This document shows, piece by piece, positions 7,653 to 14,896 of a stretch of 24,324 bases of DNA. Origin of the DNA: Alistipes sp. (GTDB taxonomy: Bacteria; Bacteroidota; Bacteroidia; Bacteroidales; Rikenellaceae); assembly GCA_017559685.1 (NCBI GenBank), contig JAFYQY010000058.1:1-24324 (forward strand), read 5' to 3'. Position 1 is the stretch's first letter; the number at the start of each line of letters is the position of its first letter. Under the pieces are notes generated by a model that worked only from the letters and a program-made list of their open reading frames with translations, had not been told where the DNA came from and did not search any database. Both the position numbers and the translations under genes were made by a program.

Positions 7653-8635
7653 TATCTATCCTATTTTTTGCCTTTTCGCTCGTGTTGCTTGTCGGAGCGG
7701 TGCTCTTTGTGGCGCTCTGGCACCGTACCTATCGCAAGACTTCGTTCGTGCAACTGCTGCGTGAGGATATCGGCCATATCGGGGTGTCGGCTATTGTCGC
7801 CTACCCCGAAACACCTGCACCACTCCTGGCTCTGCTCGAGGAGGAGTATCCACATAGCGAGGCGGTAATAATCACCGACCTGCATAGCGAAAACCCCTCG
7901 TTTGCGGAGTTGCTCCGTCGCTATCGTCTGGTCAAGGTAAACCACTCTCATCTCGAGGGTGTGCGAGCGCTCTATCGCTCTCGCCACCGAGCCTTCCGAC
8001 GAGTTGTTATGGTCGATTTGCCGAGTGAGTATCGAGAGCGAGCCTCGAATGTGGGTAGGGCTGTCGCCTCCTACGAGAATCATCTCTGTCTCGAGGGCGA
8101 AAGCATCGTGGAGCGAGATTCACTGGCCTACTGCGCCAATGTTGTCGCCTCGCAATCGCAGGCCGATAGGTTTACGTTGCGGAGTTTCGTGGGTGCAGAA
8201 GCGCACCTCGAAAATGGCGCAATGCCCACATCGGAGAGCGTCGTGAGACTGCGTGCCGAGACCCCGTTGGCGTGGCGAAAATGTCATATTGCGGCGACCT
8301 TGTCGGCGGTGTTTTTGCCGTCGGCAATGGTGGTTGCTGCTTACCTATCGGAGAGTGGCCTGATGCTTCTCTCGGCCGCTGCGGTGGCTACGGCTTTGGC
8401 GCTGTTTCTCTATATTTCGACTATGTATGCAACAAAAAAGAGCCTCTTGGCGAGGCTCGATACGGTGTTGCAAAACTTCTATCGTTTTTGGGCAGAGCGG
8501 TTTGCTACTCTCGGAGTGTCGAAAACTCTCGGTACTCCTCTGCGCCCCGCTCGGGAGCAAGAACAAAGTAGACCTGAATGCTATCACGAAGTTGCTCGGC
8601 CAACTTTATGGCATCGCCTTCGTCGGAGGCCATAA
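7631..8635 (+). CDS. Membrane protein with degenerate family-2 glycosyltransferase-like core
   Basis: 334 residues. A membrane segment at about 6-30 precedes a soluble region beginning GVSAIVAYPETPAPLLALL and EYPHSEAVIITDL, which echoes the GT-A start of GT2 enzymes. Two closely spaced membrane segments (about 215-265) and a basic tail follow. The acidic motifs expected of an active GT2 are not clear (MVDLPSE is at the place of a DxD), and no QxxRW is present, so activity is doubtful. The start at 7631 overlaps the HEAT-like gene; ATG at 7643 is an alternative. The last 131 bp lie antisense to the 3' end of apbE. The GT relationship is low-confidence inference; the coding call is better supported by coupling and context. 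Confidence 0.55.
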   Translation: MSNGMQLISILFFAFSLVLLVGAVLFVALWHRTYRKTSFVQLLREDIGHIGVSAIVAYPETPAPLLALLEEEYPHSEAVIITDLHSENPSFAELLRRYRLVKVNHSHLEGVRALYRSRHRAFRRVVMVDLPSEYRERASNVGRAVASYENHLCLEGESIVERDSLAYCANVVASQSQADRFTLRSFVGAEAHLENGAMPTSESVVRLRAETPLAWRKCHIAATLSAVFLPSAMVVAAYLSESGLMLLSAAAVATALALFLYISTMYATKKSLLARLDTVLQNFYRFWAERFATLGVSKTLGTPLRPAREQEQSRPECYHEVARPTLWHRLRRRP

Positions 8636-9488
8636 AGGCAGTGGCGAGTGCGTCGGCCGTAGCGCAACGAGGAGCAATTACAGTTGCCGAGAGGAGTGTA
8701 GTGGTGTGCGAATGCCCCGTTTGTGGGTTTAGGGTGTGCGAAATGCGCTCCCCCTCGGCATTGTAGTAGAAGCGACGATAGTTGCCCGATGTGGCGAGAG
8801 CGGAGTTGCTAATCTGCACAACTCTCTGCTGGTGCTCGCCTGGCGAGTTGTTGTTGTCGAATGGCGAATCGACGCCTACACGCCACGCAATGCCCTTGGC
8901 GTTAACGCCCTTGGCACGAATCTCGCCGCCCACCTCTACGATGTAGTTCTCGGAACCCTGCTTGTCGAACCACTCGGCAATCAAATCTACCACATAGCCT
9001 TTGGCTACCGAGTTGAGGTCTATCTGTAAACGGCTGTCCTTCTTTACGATGCGGTTGCCTTCGAGATGGAACTTTTCAAAGCCGACAAACTGCACGAGCG
9101 AGTCGATATTGGGCTTCGCCTCACGATTCTTGGCTGCAAAGCCATAGGCCTCGACCAGAGGTTTTACGGTGATGTCGTAGCGAGGTGTCAAGGCGTGTAC
9201 CTTGCCCGCAATTTCGATATTTCGTGCGATGTGGATATCCACCTCGTCGGTCTCGTTGTTGTTTATTCGGCTCAAGAGCGATGTGGCGTTGAATATCGAC
9301 ATCGAGCTGTTTGCCTCCTGGTTTATGCGCTGCACTTCGGCCGAAATATCCTCGATGGGGAGCGTAGTCTCGGCAATAATGTGAAATGTTGTGCCGAGTA
9401 TCGAGCCATTGACGGTGCGGTAGTGAGGCTTATTATTTCCCCCACAACCTACCAACAAAATCGTAACCAGAATAATTAAAGTTCTCAT
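8505..9488 (-). CDS. apbE: FAD:protein FMN transferase (ApbE), lipoprotein
   Basis: 327 residues. A lipoprotein signal ends in LLVGC (Cys15), so the mature enzyme should be lipid-anchored on the periplasmic side. ApbE transfers FMN from FAD to a Thr/Ser of target proteins such as Na+-NQR/RNF subunits. Family features include LGTTFHI, the DITVKPLVEAYGF region, LQIDLNSVAKGYVVD, YIVEVGGEIRAKG and, near the end, CATADALATAFMA, which corresponds to the T/A-x-x-A-D-A-L-x-T metal/FAD region. It is the last gene of the cvpA-rsgA-trmH-apbE unit. Its ATG overlaps the trmH stop (ATGA at 9485-9488). Its 3' end overlaps the convergent GT-like gene by 131 bp, and the conserved family sequence continues into the overlap. 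Confidence 0.95.
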   Translation of the reverse strand: MRTLIILVTILLVGCGGNNKPHYRTVNGSILGTTFHIIAETTLPIEDISAEVQRINQEANSSMSIFNATSLLSRINNNETDEVDIHIARNIEIAGKVHALTPRYDITVKPLVEAYGFAAKNREAKPNIDSLVQFVGFEKFHLEGNRIVKKDSRLQIDLNSVAKGYVVDLIAEWFDKQGSENYIVEVGGEIRAKGVNAKGIAWRVGVDSPFDNNNSPGEHQQRVVQISNSALATSGNYRRFYYNAEGERISHTLNPQTGHSHTTTLLSATVIAPRCATADALATAFMASDEGDAIKLAEQLRDSIQVYFVLAPERGAEEYREFSTLRE

Positions 9489-10180
9489 TTTGTAGAGTAT
9501 TTACGTTCGAGGAGGGCCTCCGAATCTCTTACGGCGTAGCGGTACCACTCGTAGAGTGTGCGTGTGCGCTTCTCGTCGGAGAGGTGCCAATCGTCGCACT
9601 CGAGACGCATTCGTTGCGAGAGCATATAGATGAGAATAGCTGCCGAAGCCGACACGTTGAGCGAATCGACCATACCGCACATTGGAATCTGCAAGTATTC
9701 GTCAGCCTCCTTCAAAATATCCTCCGATACTCCCGTCTTCTCGGTACCGAATACGAGGGCAAACTTACCCTTCTTTACGTCGAAGGTCTCGGGTGTACAA
9801 CTTCTGTGATGTGGGGTGGTGGCGATAATACGGTAACCCTGCTCACGCAATGCCTTCACAGCGTCGGCGGTTGTGGCGTGGCGGTTGATATCTATCCACC
9901 TCTCGGTGCCGAGTGCGATGTTGAGAGTTGGCAAGAATGGGCACAACTCCTCGACGGTGTGGATGTTCTGCACGCCGAAGGCCTCGCAGTGGCGCACGAT
10001 GGCGCTGGCGTTCTGGGCGTGGAACATATTCTCGGTCATCACCGTTATGTACTCGGTGCGCATATCGAGTGCTCGGGTGAGTGTGTCGATGCGACTCTCC
10101 AACAAGAATGAAGAGAGGTATTCGATGCGCTCTTGCAACTCCTCGAGCGAGAGATTATTTTCGGTATTTGTCATCTTCAT
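9485..10180 (-). CDS. SpoU/TrmH-family RNA 2'-O-methyltransferase
   Basis: About 231 residues from the start MKMTNTENN; ATG at 10174 is also possible. The frame runs back to 10219, but that extension lies wholly inside the end of rsgA. SPOUT-fold methyltransferases of this group methylate the 2'-OH of a guanosine, typically Gm18 in tRNA, using SAM. The three signature motifs are visible: NASAIVRHCEAFG (57-69), LVFGTEKTGVS (about 142-152) and IPMCGMVDSLNVSASAAI (about 165-182). The last holds the knotted SAM site and best matches TrmH itself. Exact RNA target is not certain. It overlaps the rsgA end by about 26 bp and apbE by 4 bp, so the three are probably translationally coupled. Confidence 0.9.
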   Translation of the reverse strand: MKMTNTENNLSLEELQERIEYLSSFLLESRIDTLTRALDMRTEYITVMTENMFHAQNASAIVRHCEAFGVQNIHTVEELCPFLPTLNIALGTERWIDINRHATTADAVKALREQGYRIIATTPHHRSCTPETFDVKKGKFALVFGTEKTGVSEDILKEADEYLQIPMCGMVDSLNVSASAAILIYMLSQRMRLECDDWHLSDEKRTRTLYEWYRYAVRDSEALLERKYSTK

Positions 10181-11075
10181 CGAGTATTTTGAGGTAACTT
10201 TCGTAGCGTGAGAAGGCAATCTCCTCTCGCTTTACCGCCTCGATTACGGCGCAATGAGGCTCGTGGGTGTGGGTGCAGTTGAAGAATTTGCACTCGCCAG
10301 CACGTGAAATCATCTCGGGGAAGTAGTGCCACAACTCCTTATCGTCGATATCGATCAAACCGAAACCCTTTACGCCTGGGGTGTCGATAATAAAACCGTC
10401 GGCAATGCGGTACATTGTCGAGAAGGTGGTGGTGTGTTTTCCTTTGTGGAACGAGTCCGAAATTTCGCCCGTGCGGATATCGATTGTTGGGTCTATCGCA
10501 CCGATAAGTGTCGATTTACCTACGCCCGAATTGCCAGAAAGCAGGGTGGTCTTGCCTGCGAGCATCTCTTTTACTCGCTCGACGCCAATGCCCTGAGTTG
10601 CCGAGATGTCGATAACCTCGTAGCCAGCACCCTCGTAGACGTGGTGGAACTGCTCCACCATCTCGGGTGTCTCTTGCAAGAGGTCAATCTTTGCCAAAAG
10701 GATGGTTACGGGCACCTTGTATGCCTCGCAAGTGACCAAGAAACGGTCTATAAATTCGACTGCAGTAACAGGCTCAACGAGTGTTACTACCAACATTGCA
10801 CGATCGATATTCGAAGCGATGATGTGCGACTCCTTCGAGAGATTCGATGCACGACGGATAATGTAGTTATGGCGTGGAGCGATGTCGACAATCACCCACT
10901 CGCCATCCTCACCACACTCGCAATGTACCGTGTCGCCCACAACTACGGGGTTGGTCGAACGCACACCTCGCAGACGCAACTTGCCACGCATACGACAGCG
11001 CAACACCTCGCCTTCGTGCAATACCTCGTACCAACTGCCTGTGGCACGCATCACTAAACCTGCGATTCTCTGCAT
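10155..11075 (-). CDS. rsgA: Small ribosomal subunit biogenesis GTPase RsgA (YjeQ)
   Basis: 306 residues with the typical order OB-fold (about 1-70), circularly permuted GTPase and zinc domain. G4 comes first (AKID, residues 128-131), then G1 GNSGVGKS (181-188), switch I around KGKHTTT, and G3 DTPG (231-234). The zinc site is C262, C267, H269 and C275 in the C-x4-C-x-H-x5-C pattern. RsgA promotes late 30S maturation. The G4 Asn of NKxD is Ala here, an uncommon substitution that could weaken guanine selectivity. It lies 3 bp after cvpA and overlaps trmH, so it is mid-operon. Confidence 0.96.
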   Translation of the reverse strand: MQRIAGLVMRATGSWYEVLHEGEVLRCRMRGKLRLRGVRSTNPVVVGDTVHCECGEDGEWVIVDIAPRHNYIIRRASNLSKESHIIASNIDRAMLVVTLVEPVTAVEFIDRFLVTCEAYKVPVTILLAKIDLLQETPEMVEQFHHVYEGAGYEVIDISATQGIGVERVKEMLAGKTTLLSGNSGVGKSTLIGAIDPTIDIRTGEISDSFHKGKHTTTFSTMYRIADGFIIDTPGVKGFGLIDIDDKELWHYFPEMISRAGECKFFNCTHTHEPHCAVIEAVKREEIAFSRYESYLKILDEDDKYRK

Positions 11076-11078
11076 AGA

Positions 11079-11591
11079 TTACGCCTTTGGTTTTGTGAGA
11101 TCCTCAATCTTTTCGAGAGGCTTGGTCTCCTCCCAATACTTCAATAGAGGGTCGGCCAAATGGCGAACGACATTGAACGACATCGACTTGTCAAACTCCT
11201 TCGGCTCTACCACCTTCATTCTCTGGTTGAGACCAAAGATTGCTGCGTACAACAGACTCAAGATGGCGATACCCTTTACAATCGAAAAGAGAATGCCGAG
11301 TATAGAGTTGAGCCACTCGAGTTTGACAACCGAGATTGTCTTCGATATGAATTTCGACACAAGTAGCGATACAATGACGGTTGCTACCAGAACGATGAGA
11401 AAACCGACAATCTCAGAGTACTGCGAATCGAGCTCGAGAGCCTTGCCCACCTCTGCTCCGTAGGAGAGCGAGAGAGCTACGCCGACAGCGATACCTGCAA
11501 TGGCAAAGAGCTGCGACACGAAACCATCGTTTTTTCCTCTGAAAATCATCCAACCGATGACCACAAGTGTGATAATATCAAAAAAAATCAT
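11079..11591 (-). CDS. CvpA family membrane protein
   Basis: 170 residues with four hydrophobic segments (about 4-20, 26-44, 61-82 and 98-120). The N-terminal pattern FDIITLVVIGWMIFRGKNDGF is characteristic of CvpA, a small inner-membrane protein. In Escherichia coli it is named for colicin V production and is linked to envelope homeostasis; the molecular role is unclear. It is the first gene of the cvpA-rsgA-trmH-apbE unit, with rsgA only 3 bp downstream. No convincing TAnnTTTG element was found on its strand in the 79-bp spacer shared with the divergent GH2 gene. Confidence 0.88.
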   Translation of the reverse strand: MIFFDIITLVVIGWMIFRGKNDGFVSQLFAIAGIAVGVALSLSYGAEVGKALELDSQYSEIVGFLIVLVATVIVSLLVSKFISKTISVVKLEWLNSILGILFSIVKGIAILSLLYAAIFGLNQRMKVVEPKEFDKSMSFNVVRHLADPLLKYWEETKPLEKIEDLTKPKA

Positions 11592-11619
11592 ACCGAAACA
11601 TTTTTATAACCGCACGAAG

Positions 11620-11651
11620 TTAGCAATTTATTTTACAAATTCCTATCTTTG
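11620..11651 (+). promoter_or_regulatory. Promoter of the GH2-family gene
   Basis: -7 element TATCTTTG at 11644-11651 fits TAnnTTTG exactly. TTAG at 11620-11623 is a three-of-four -33 candidate with a 20-nt spacer. The chosen ATG is 19 nt beyond the -7 box, giving a leader of roughly 12 nt. Confidence 0.7.
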
Positions 11652-11670
11652 TACCCATAATAGTGTAATT

Positions 11671-13641
11671 ATGAGAAAAATTTCGCTTGTTTTGATGCTT
11701 CTTGTCGGCGTGGTACTCACCACCTCGGCACGTGAAATATATTCGTTGAACAACGGTTGGAAGTTCTTCTATATGGAGGAGAACTCGAGCGACAATGCTC
11801 GTGAGATAACCCTTCCGCACACTTGGAATATCGACGCTTTCGTCGGCGGTGGCACCTATCGCCAAACTTCGGCAAACTATCAGCGCACTCTCTTTGTGCC
11901 TGCCGAGTGGAAGGGTAAGCGACTCTTCTTGCGCTTCAACGGAGTGCAAAGCGTAGCCGATGTGTTTATCAATGGCCGTCATATCGGCGACCACTACGGA
12001 GGTTATACCGCTTTCACTTTCGAGATCACCGACAACGTATCGTATGGCTACAACAACTCGTTATTGGTGGCTGTGAGCAATACCTATCGCAACGACGTTT
12101 TGCCTACTTCGGTCGAGGAGAATGTATATGGCGGAATCTATCGTGATGTCGAGCTTATCGTGACCGACAAGACGACAATATCGCCACTCTACTATGGTAC
12201 CGAGGGCGTTATGATTCACCAGACAGAGGTGTCGAAGGAACGTGTTTCGGGTCGTGTTGATGTGGCTTTGCTTGGTCGCAAAGATGCACTCCACAGCGTT
12301 ACGGTCGACTTCCTCGCCCCGGATGGTTATGTGTCGTTGTCAAAGACCGTGAAGGCGAAGATCGACGGCAACCTTGTATCGGTGCCGTTCACAATCGAGA
12401 ATGCCGAGTTGTGGTCGTTGGGCTCGCCACGCCTCTATACCGTGCGTGTGGCTGTGGACAACGAAGCTGTCGAGGTTAAGACAGGCTTCCGCAAGATTGA
12501 AGTTACATCGGACAAGAAATTTACGATAAATGGTCGTCGAGTGCGTGTTCGTGGCGTACTGCTCGGTCACGACCGAATGCCAAAGGGTAATGCCGTAAGC
12601 GATGCCGATATCCACTCTGATTTGGCGCTTATTCGTGAGGTTGGCGCCAATGCCGTTCGCTCGATTACGGGCCCTCATTCGCAGACTCTCTACAACGAGA
12701 TGGATCGCCTCGGAATGGTTGCGTGGGTAGATTTTCCGTTTGCTCGTGCTCCGTTTTTGAGCGATATCCCATACTATTCGACCTCTCGCTTCGAGGCGAA
12801 TGGTGTGCGACAGCTCCACGAGATTGTGTTGCAGAATATCAACCACCCGTCGGTGGCAATGTGGGGCGTGTTCTCGATGCTGAGAGGCAACTCGAAGCAA
12901 CAGATGGACTACATCCGTAAGCTCAATACTACAGCGAAGAATCTCGATACAACCCGTCCAACGGTGGCTATGAGCAATCAGGATGGCGACATAAATTTCG
13001 TTACCGACTTGATTGTTTGGCAGCAGACTGTAGGTTGGGAGAGTGGTGAGATTACCGACCTCGACTTGTGGCAGGGAGCTTTGCGCTCGAATTGGAATCA
13101 CCTCCGTCAGGCGGTATGCTATGGCGAGAGCACCAACCCTGCGAGTGGCTTGGGTGTTGCCAAGTGCAATAATACGGTCGTAGCAAGAGCTCGTCAGCAG
13201 AAGTTCCACGAGGGCTACTCTCGATTGGTCGACGAGGATCTCTTCTGGGGTGTATGGCTCAACTCTATGTTCGATATGGGCTCGGTGCGCTATGTGCGTG
13301 GCGTACGTAATTCGGGCGTAGTAGCGGGCGACCACAAGACGAAGCGAGATCTCTTCTACCTCTATAAGTCGCAGTGGAATCGTCGTCAGCCGACAATTCA
13401 TATTACCGATAAGGGTCGTGATGTTCGCTCGTGCGAGAAGCAGGTGCTTACTGTCTATTCATCGCTTGGCCGCCCTGTGCTTACCATAAATGGCGATACG
13501 GTGGCTTGCGAGAATGTTGCACGCACAATCTACCGCACCGATACCTTGCAGTTGAAGGGTACGAATGTGGTGAAGGCGAGCGTTGCGGATAAGAGCGATG
13601 AGATGACGCTTACAATTGGCAACTATCTAAAAGCGAAATAG
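11671..13641 (+). CDS. Secreted glycoside hydrolase family 2-like protein with altered catalytic site
   Basis: 656 residues. A signal peptide (MRKISLVLMLLVGVVLTTSA, likely cut near residue 20) is followed by a GH2 sugar-binding domain (NGWKFF, LPHTWN, GTYRQTSANYQRTL), an immunoglobulin-like domain (about 165-275) and a TIM barrel from about residue 285 (FTINGRRVRVRGVLLGHD). GH2 enzymes are beta-galactosidases, -glucuronidases or -mannosidases. The conserved NHPSVAMWG segment (391-399) is followed by VFSML where family members read a G-x-F-N-E-like sequence, so the acid/base Glu is Met403. E486 in YGEST may be the retained nucleophile. The start at 11671 is fixed by the promoter and signal peptide; the upstream open frame is antisense to cvpA. 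The end overlaps the WbqC-like gene by 32 bp. Confidence 0.85.
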   Translation: MRKISLVLMLLVGVVLTTSAREIYSLNNGWKFFYMEENSSDNAREITLPHTWNIDAFVGGGTYRQTSANYQRTLFVPAEWKGKRLFLRFNGVQSVADVFINGRHIGDHYGGYTAFTFEITDNVSYGYNNSLLVAVSNTYRNDVLPTSVEENVYGGIYRDVELIVTDKTTISPLYYGTEGVMIHQTEVSKERVSGRVDVALLGRKDALHSVTVDFLAPDGYVSLSKTVKAKIDGNLVSVPFTIENAELWSLGSPRLYTVRVAVDNEAVEVKTGFRKIEVTSDKKFTINGRRVRVRGVLLGHDRMPKGNAVSDADIHSDLALIREVGANAVRSITGPHSQTLYNEMDRLGMVAWVDFPFARAPFLSDIPYYSTSRFEANGVRQLHEIVLQNINHPSVAMWGVFSMLRGNSKQQMDYIRKLNTTAKNLDTTRPTVAMSNQDGDINFVTDLIVWQQTVGWESGEITDLDLWQGALRSNWNHLRQAVCYGESTNPASGLGVAKCNNTVVARARQQKFHEGYSRLVDEDLFWGVWLNSMFDMGSVRYVRGVRNSGVVAGDHKTKRDLFYLYKSQWNRRQPTIHITDKGRDVRSCEKQVLTVYSSLGRPVLTINGDTVACENVARTIYRTDTLQLKGTNVVKASVADKSDEMTLTIGNYLKAK

Positions 13642-14218
13642 CTTCACGCCCCTCACACATCAGAAGGTCGAGCATAGATGCGTTCTCGACAAAAGGGGTG
13701 CGATCCATAAACATCTGGAAATATTGGGGGGAGCAGAAGTGGCTCTCCCTTTTTTTATCACGAAGGTCGACGATACCATCGATTGGCTCGACATATCGCT
13801 CCGAGAAATGGTGCTTAGGCTCGATGCCGAGGATGTCGAACTCCGCCTTGAGAATTTCACAGTTGAGGTCGGTCAAAAACTCCCACTCACGTTCGTAGAT
13901 TGGCGCAATGCGGTCGGCAATATAGTCGAAGTATGGCGACGAACGATAAGCCGAGAGTATTGCCACCCAATGCTGGTGCTGCCAACGCTTCGAGTTGTCG
14001 ATGCGCATATCCTGCATCGGCGTGCGAGGTCGGTTTGCTTTGATGAGAGGCACCGACAAAACCATACCGCCCGTAGGCGTAACAATCTCGGTGCGGTTGC
14101 GCTCCGAACGCTTCACGTAGTTCTCGCCGAGGTCAATTACAACCTCCTCGCCACCCTGTAGAAGGTGTGCAAAGTGCTCGATATGGCCCCAATATGTAAG
14201 TGGTAGTACAGTCTTCAT
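13610..14218 (-). CDS. WbqC-like family protein
   Basis: 202 residues resembling the WbqC-like family, named from an O-antigen cluster gene. Typical segments are LPLTYWGHIEHFAHLL near the N-terminus, GENYVKRSERNRTEI, MQDMRIDNSKRWQHQHW and SAYRSSPYFDYI. No signal peptide or membrane segment is seen. The biochemical role of the family is not established to my knowledge. It follows nth by 21 bp on the same strand, so it is probably the distal gene of the pcrA-nth unit, a grouping that may be positional rather than functional. Its last 32 bp are antisense to the GH2 gene end. Confidence 0.85.
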   Translation of the reverse strand: MKTVLPLTYWGHIEHFAHLLQGGEEVVIDLGENYVKRSERNRTEIVTPTGGMVLSVPLIKANRPRTPMQDMRIDNSKRWQHQHWVAILSAYRSSPYFDYIADRIAPIYEREWEFLTDLNCEILKAEFDILGIEPKHHFSERYVEPIDGIVDLRDKKRESHFCSPQYFQMFMDRTPFVENASMLDLLMCEGREAISLLDSCQL

Positions 14219-14239
14219 CTTCTATTTGTAAAAATAATT

Positions 14240-14890
14240 CTACTGCTCCTTTCTCTGTTTTGCCTGAAAATATTTGCACCACTGCGTGATACCGCAGTCG
14301 TTGCACTTTGGTTTGCGGGCGATGCAGGTGTAGCGACCGTGCAGAATGAGCCAATGGTGAGCCTTTGGCAGAAGGTGCGACGGGATATACTTTTCGAGTT
14401 GTAGCTCGGTTGCTCGAGGGGTCTTTGCACCGACCGAGAGACCTATGCGTGCCGAGACACGAAAGACGTGGGTGTCGACGGGCATAACCTCCTTGTTCCA
14501 CACCACTGCGCCCACGACGTTTGCCGTCTTGCGACCTACGCCTGGCAGACGCATCATCTGCTCGATATCGCTCGGTACCTCGCCCCCAAACTCCGCCACA
14601 AGCATACGAGCCATCGCCGCCAAGTTCTTCGCCTTATTGTTTGGGTAGGAGATACTGCGAATGTACTCGTATATATCCTCGACCGACGCCTTTGCCAAGT
14701 CGAAAGGGGTGGGGTAGGCCTTGAATAGTGCAGGGGTAGTGAGGTTTACTCGTTTGTCGGTGCACTGCGCCGAGAGAATAACCGCCACCAATAGCTGGTA
14801 GGGGTTTTCGAAGTTGAGTTCGCTCTCCGCCACAGGCATCGCCTTTTCGAAGTAGTCGATTACAGCCTTATATCTCACCTCTCGTCTCAT
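14240..14890 (-). CDS. nth: Endonuclease III (DNA glycosylase/AP lyase)
   Basis: 216 residues, the usual family length. The helix-hairpin-helix motif LPGVGRKTANVV (115-126) carries the catalytic lysine K121, and D139 in VDTHVFR is the second catalytic residue. Four cysteines, C189, C196, C199 and C205, match the C-x6-C-x2-C-x5-C [4Fe-4S] loop exactly. The enzyme removes oxidised pyrimidines and nicks the abasic strand in base excision repair. The start is 6 bp after the pcrA stop, so the two repair genes are likely cotranscribed. Confidence 0.97.
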   Translation of the reverse strand: MRREVRYKAVIDYFEKAMPVAESELNFENPYQLLVAVILSAQCTDKRVNLTTPALFKAYPTPFDLAKASVEDIYEYIRSISYPNNKAKNLAAMARMLVAEFGGEVPSDIEQMMRLPGVGRKTANVVGAVVWNKEVMPVDTHVFRVSARIGLSVGAKTPRATELQLEKYIPSHLLPKAHHWLILHGRYTCIARKPKCNDCGITQWCKYFQAKQRKEQ

Positions 14891-14896
14891 TGTCGA

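Noticed and set aside
11592..11643. Minus-strand promoter for cvpA in the GH2/cvpA spacer
   Set aside because: No TAnnTTTG match was found on that strand, so no element is annotated.
11500..11670. Upstream extension of the GH2 reading frame
   Set aside because: It is antisense to cvpA and precedes the TATCTTTG promoter; the signal peptide begins cleanly at 11671.
12340..13401. 353-residue antisense open frame in the GH2 gene
   Set aside because: It is a shadow of the sense frame, with no family features.
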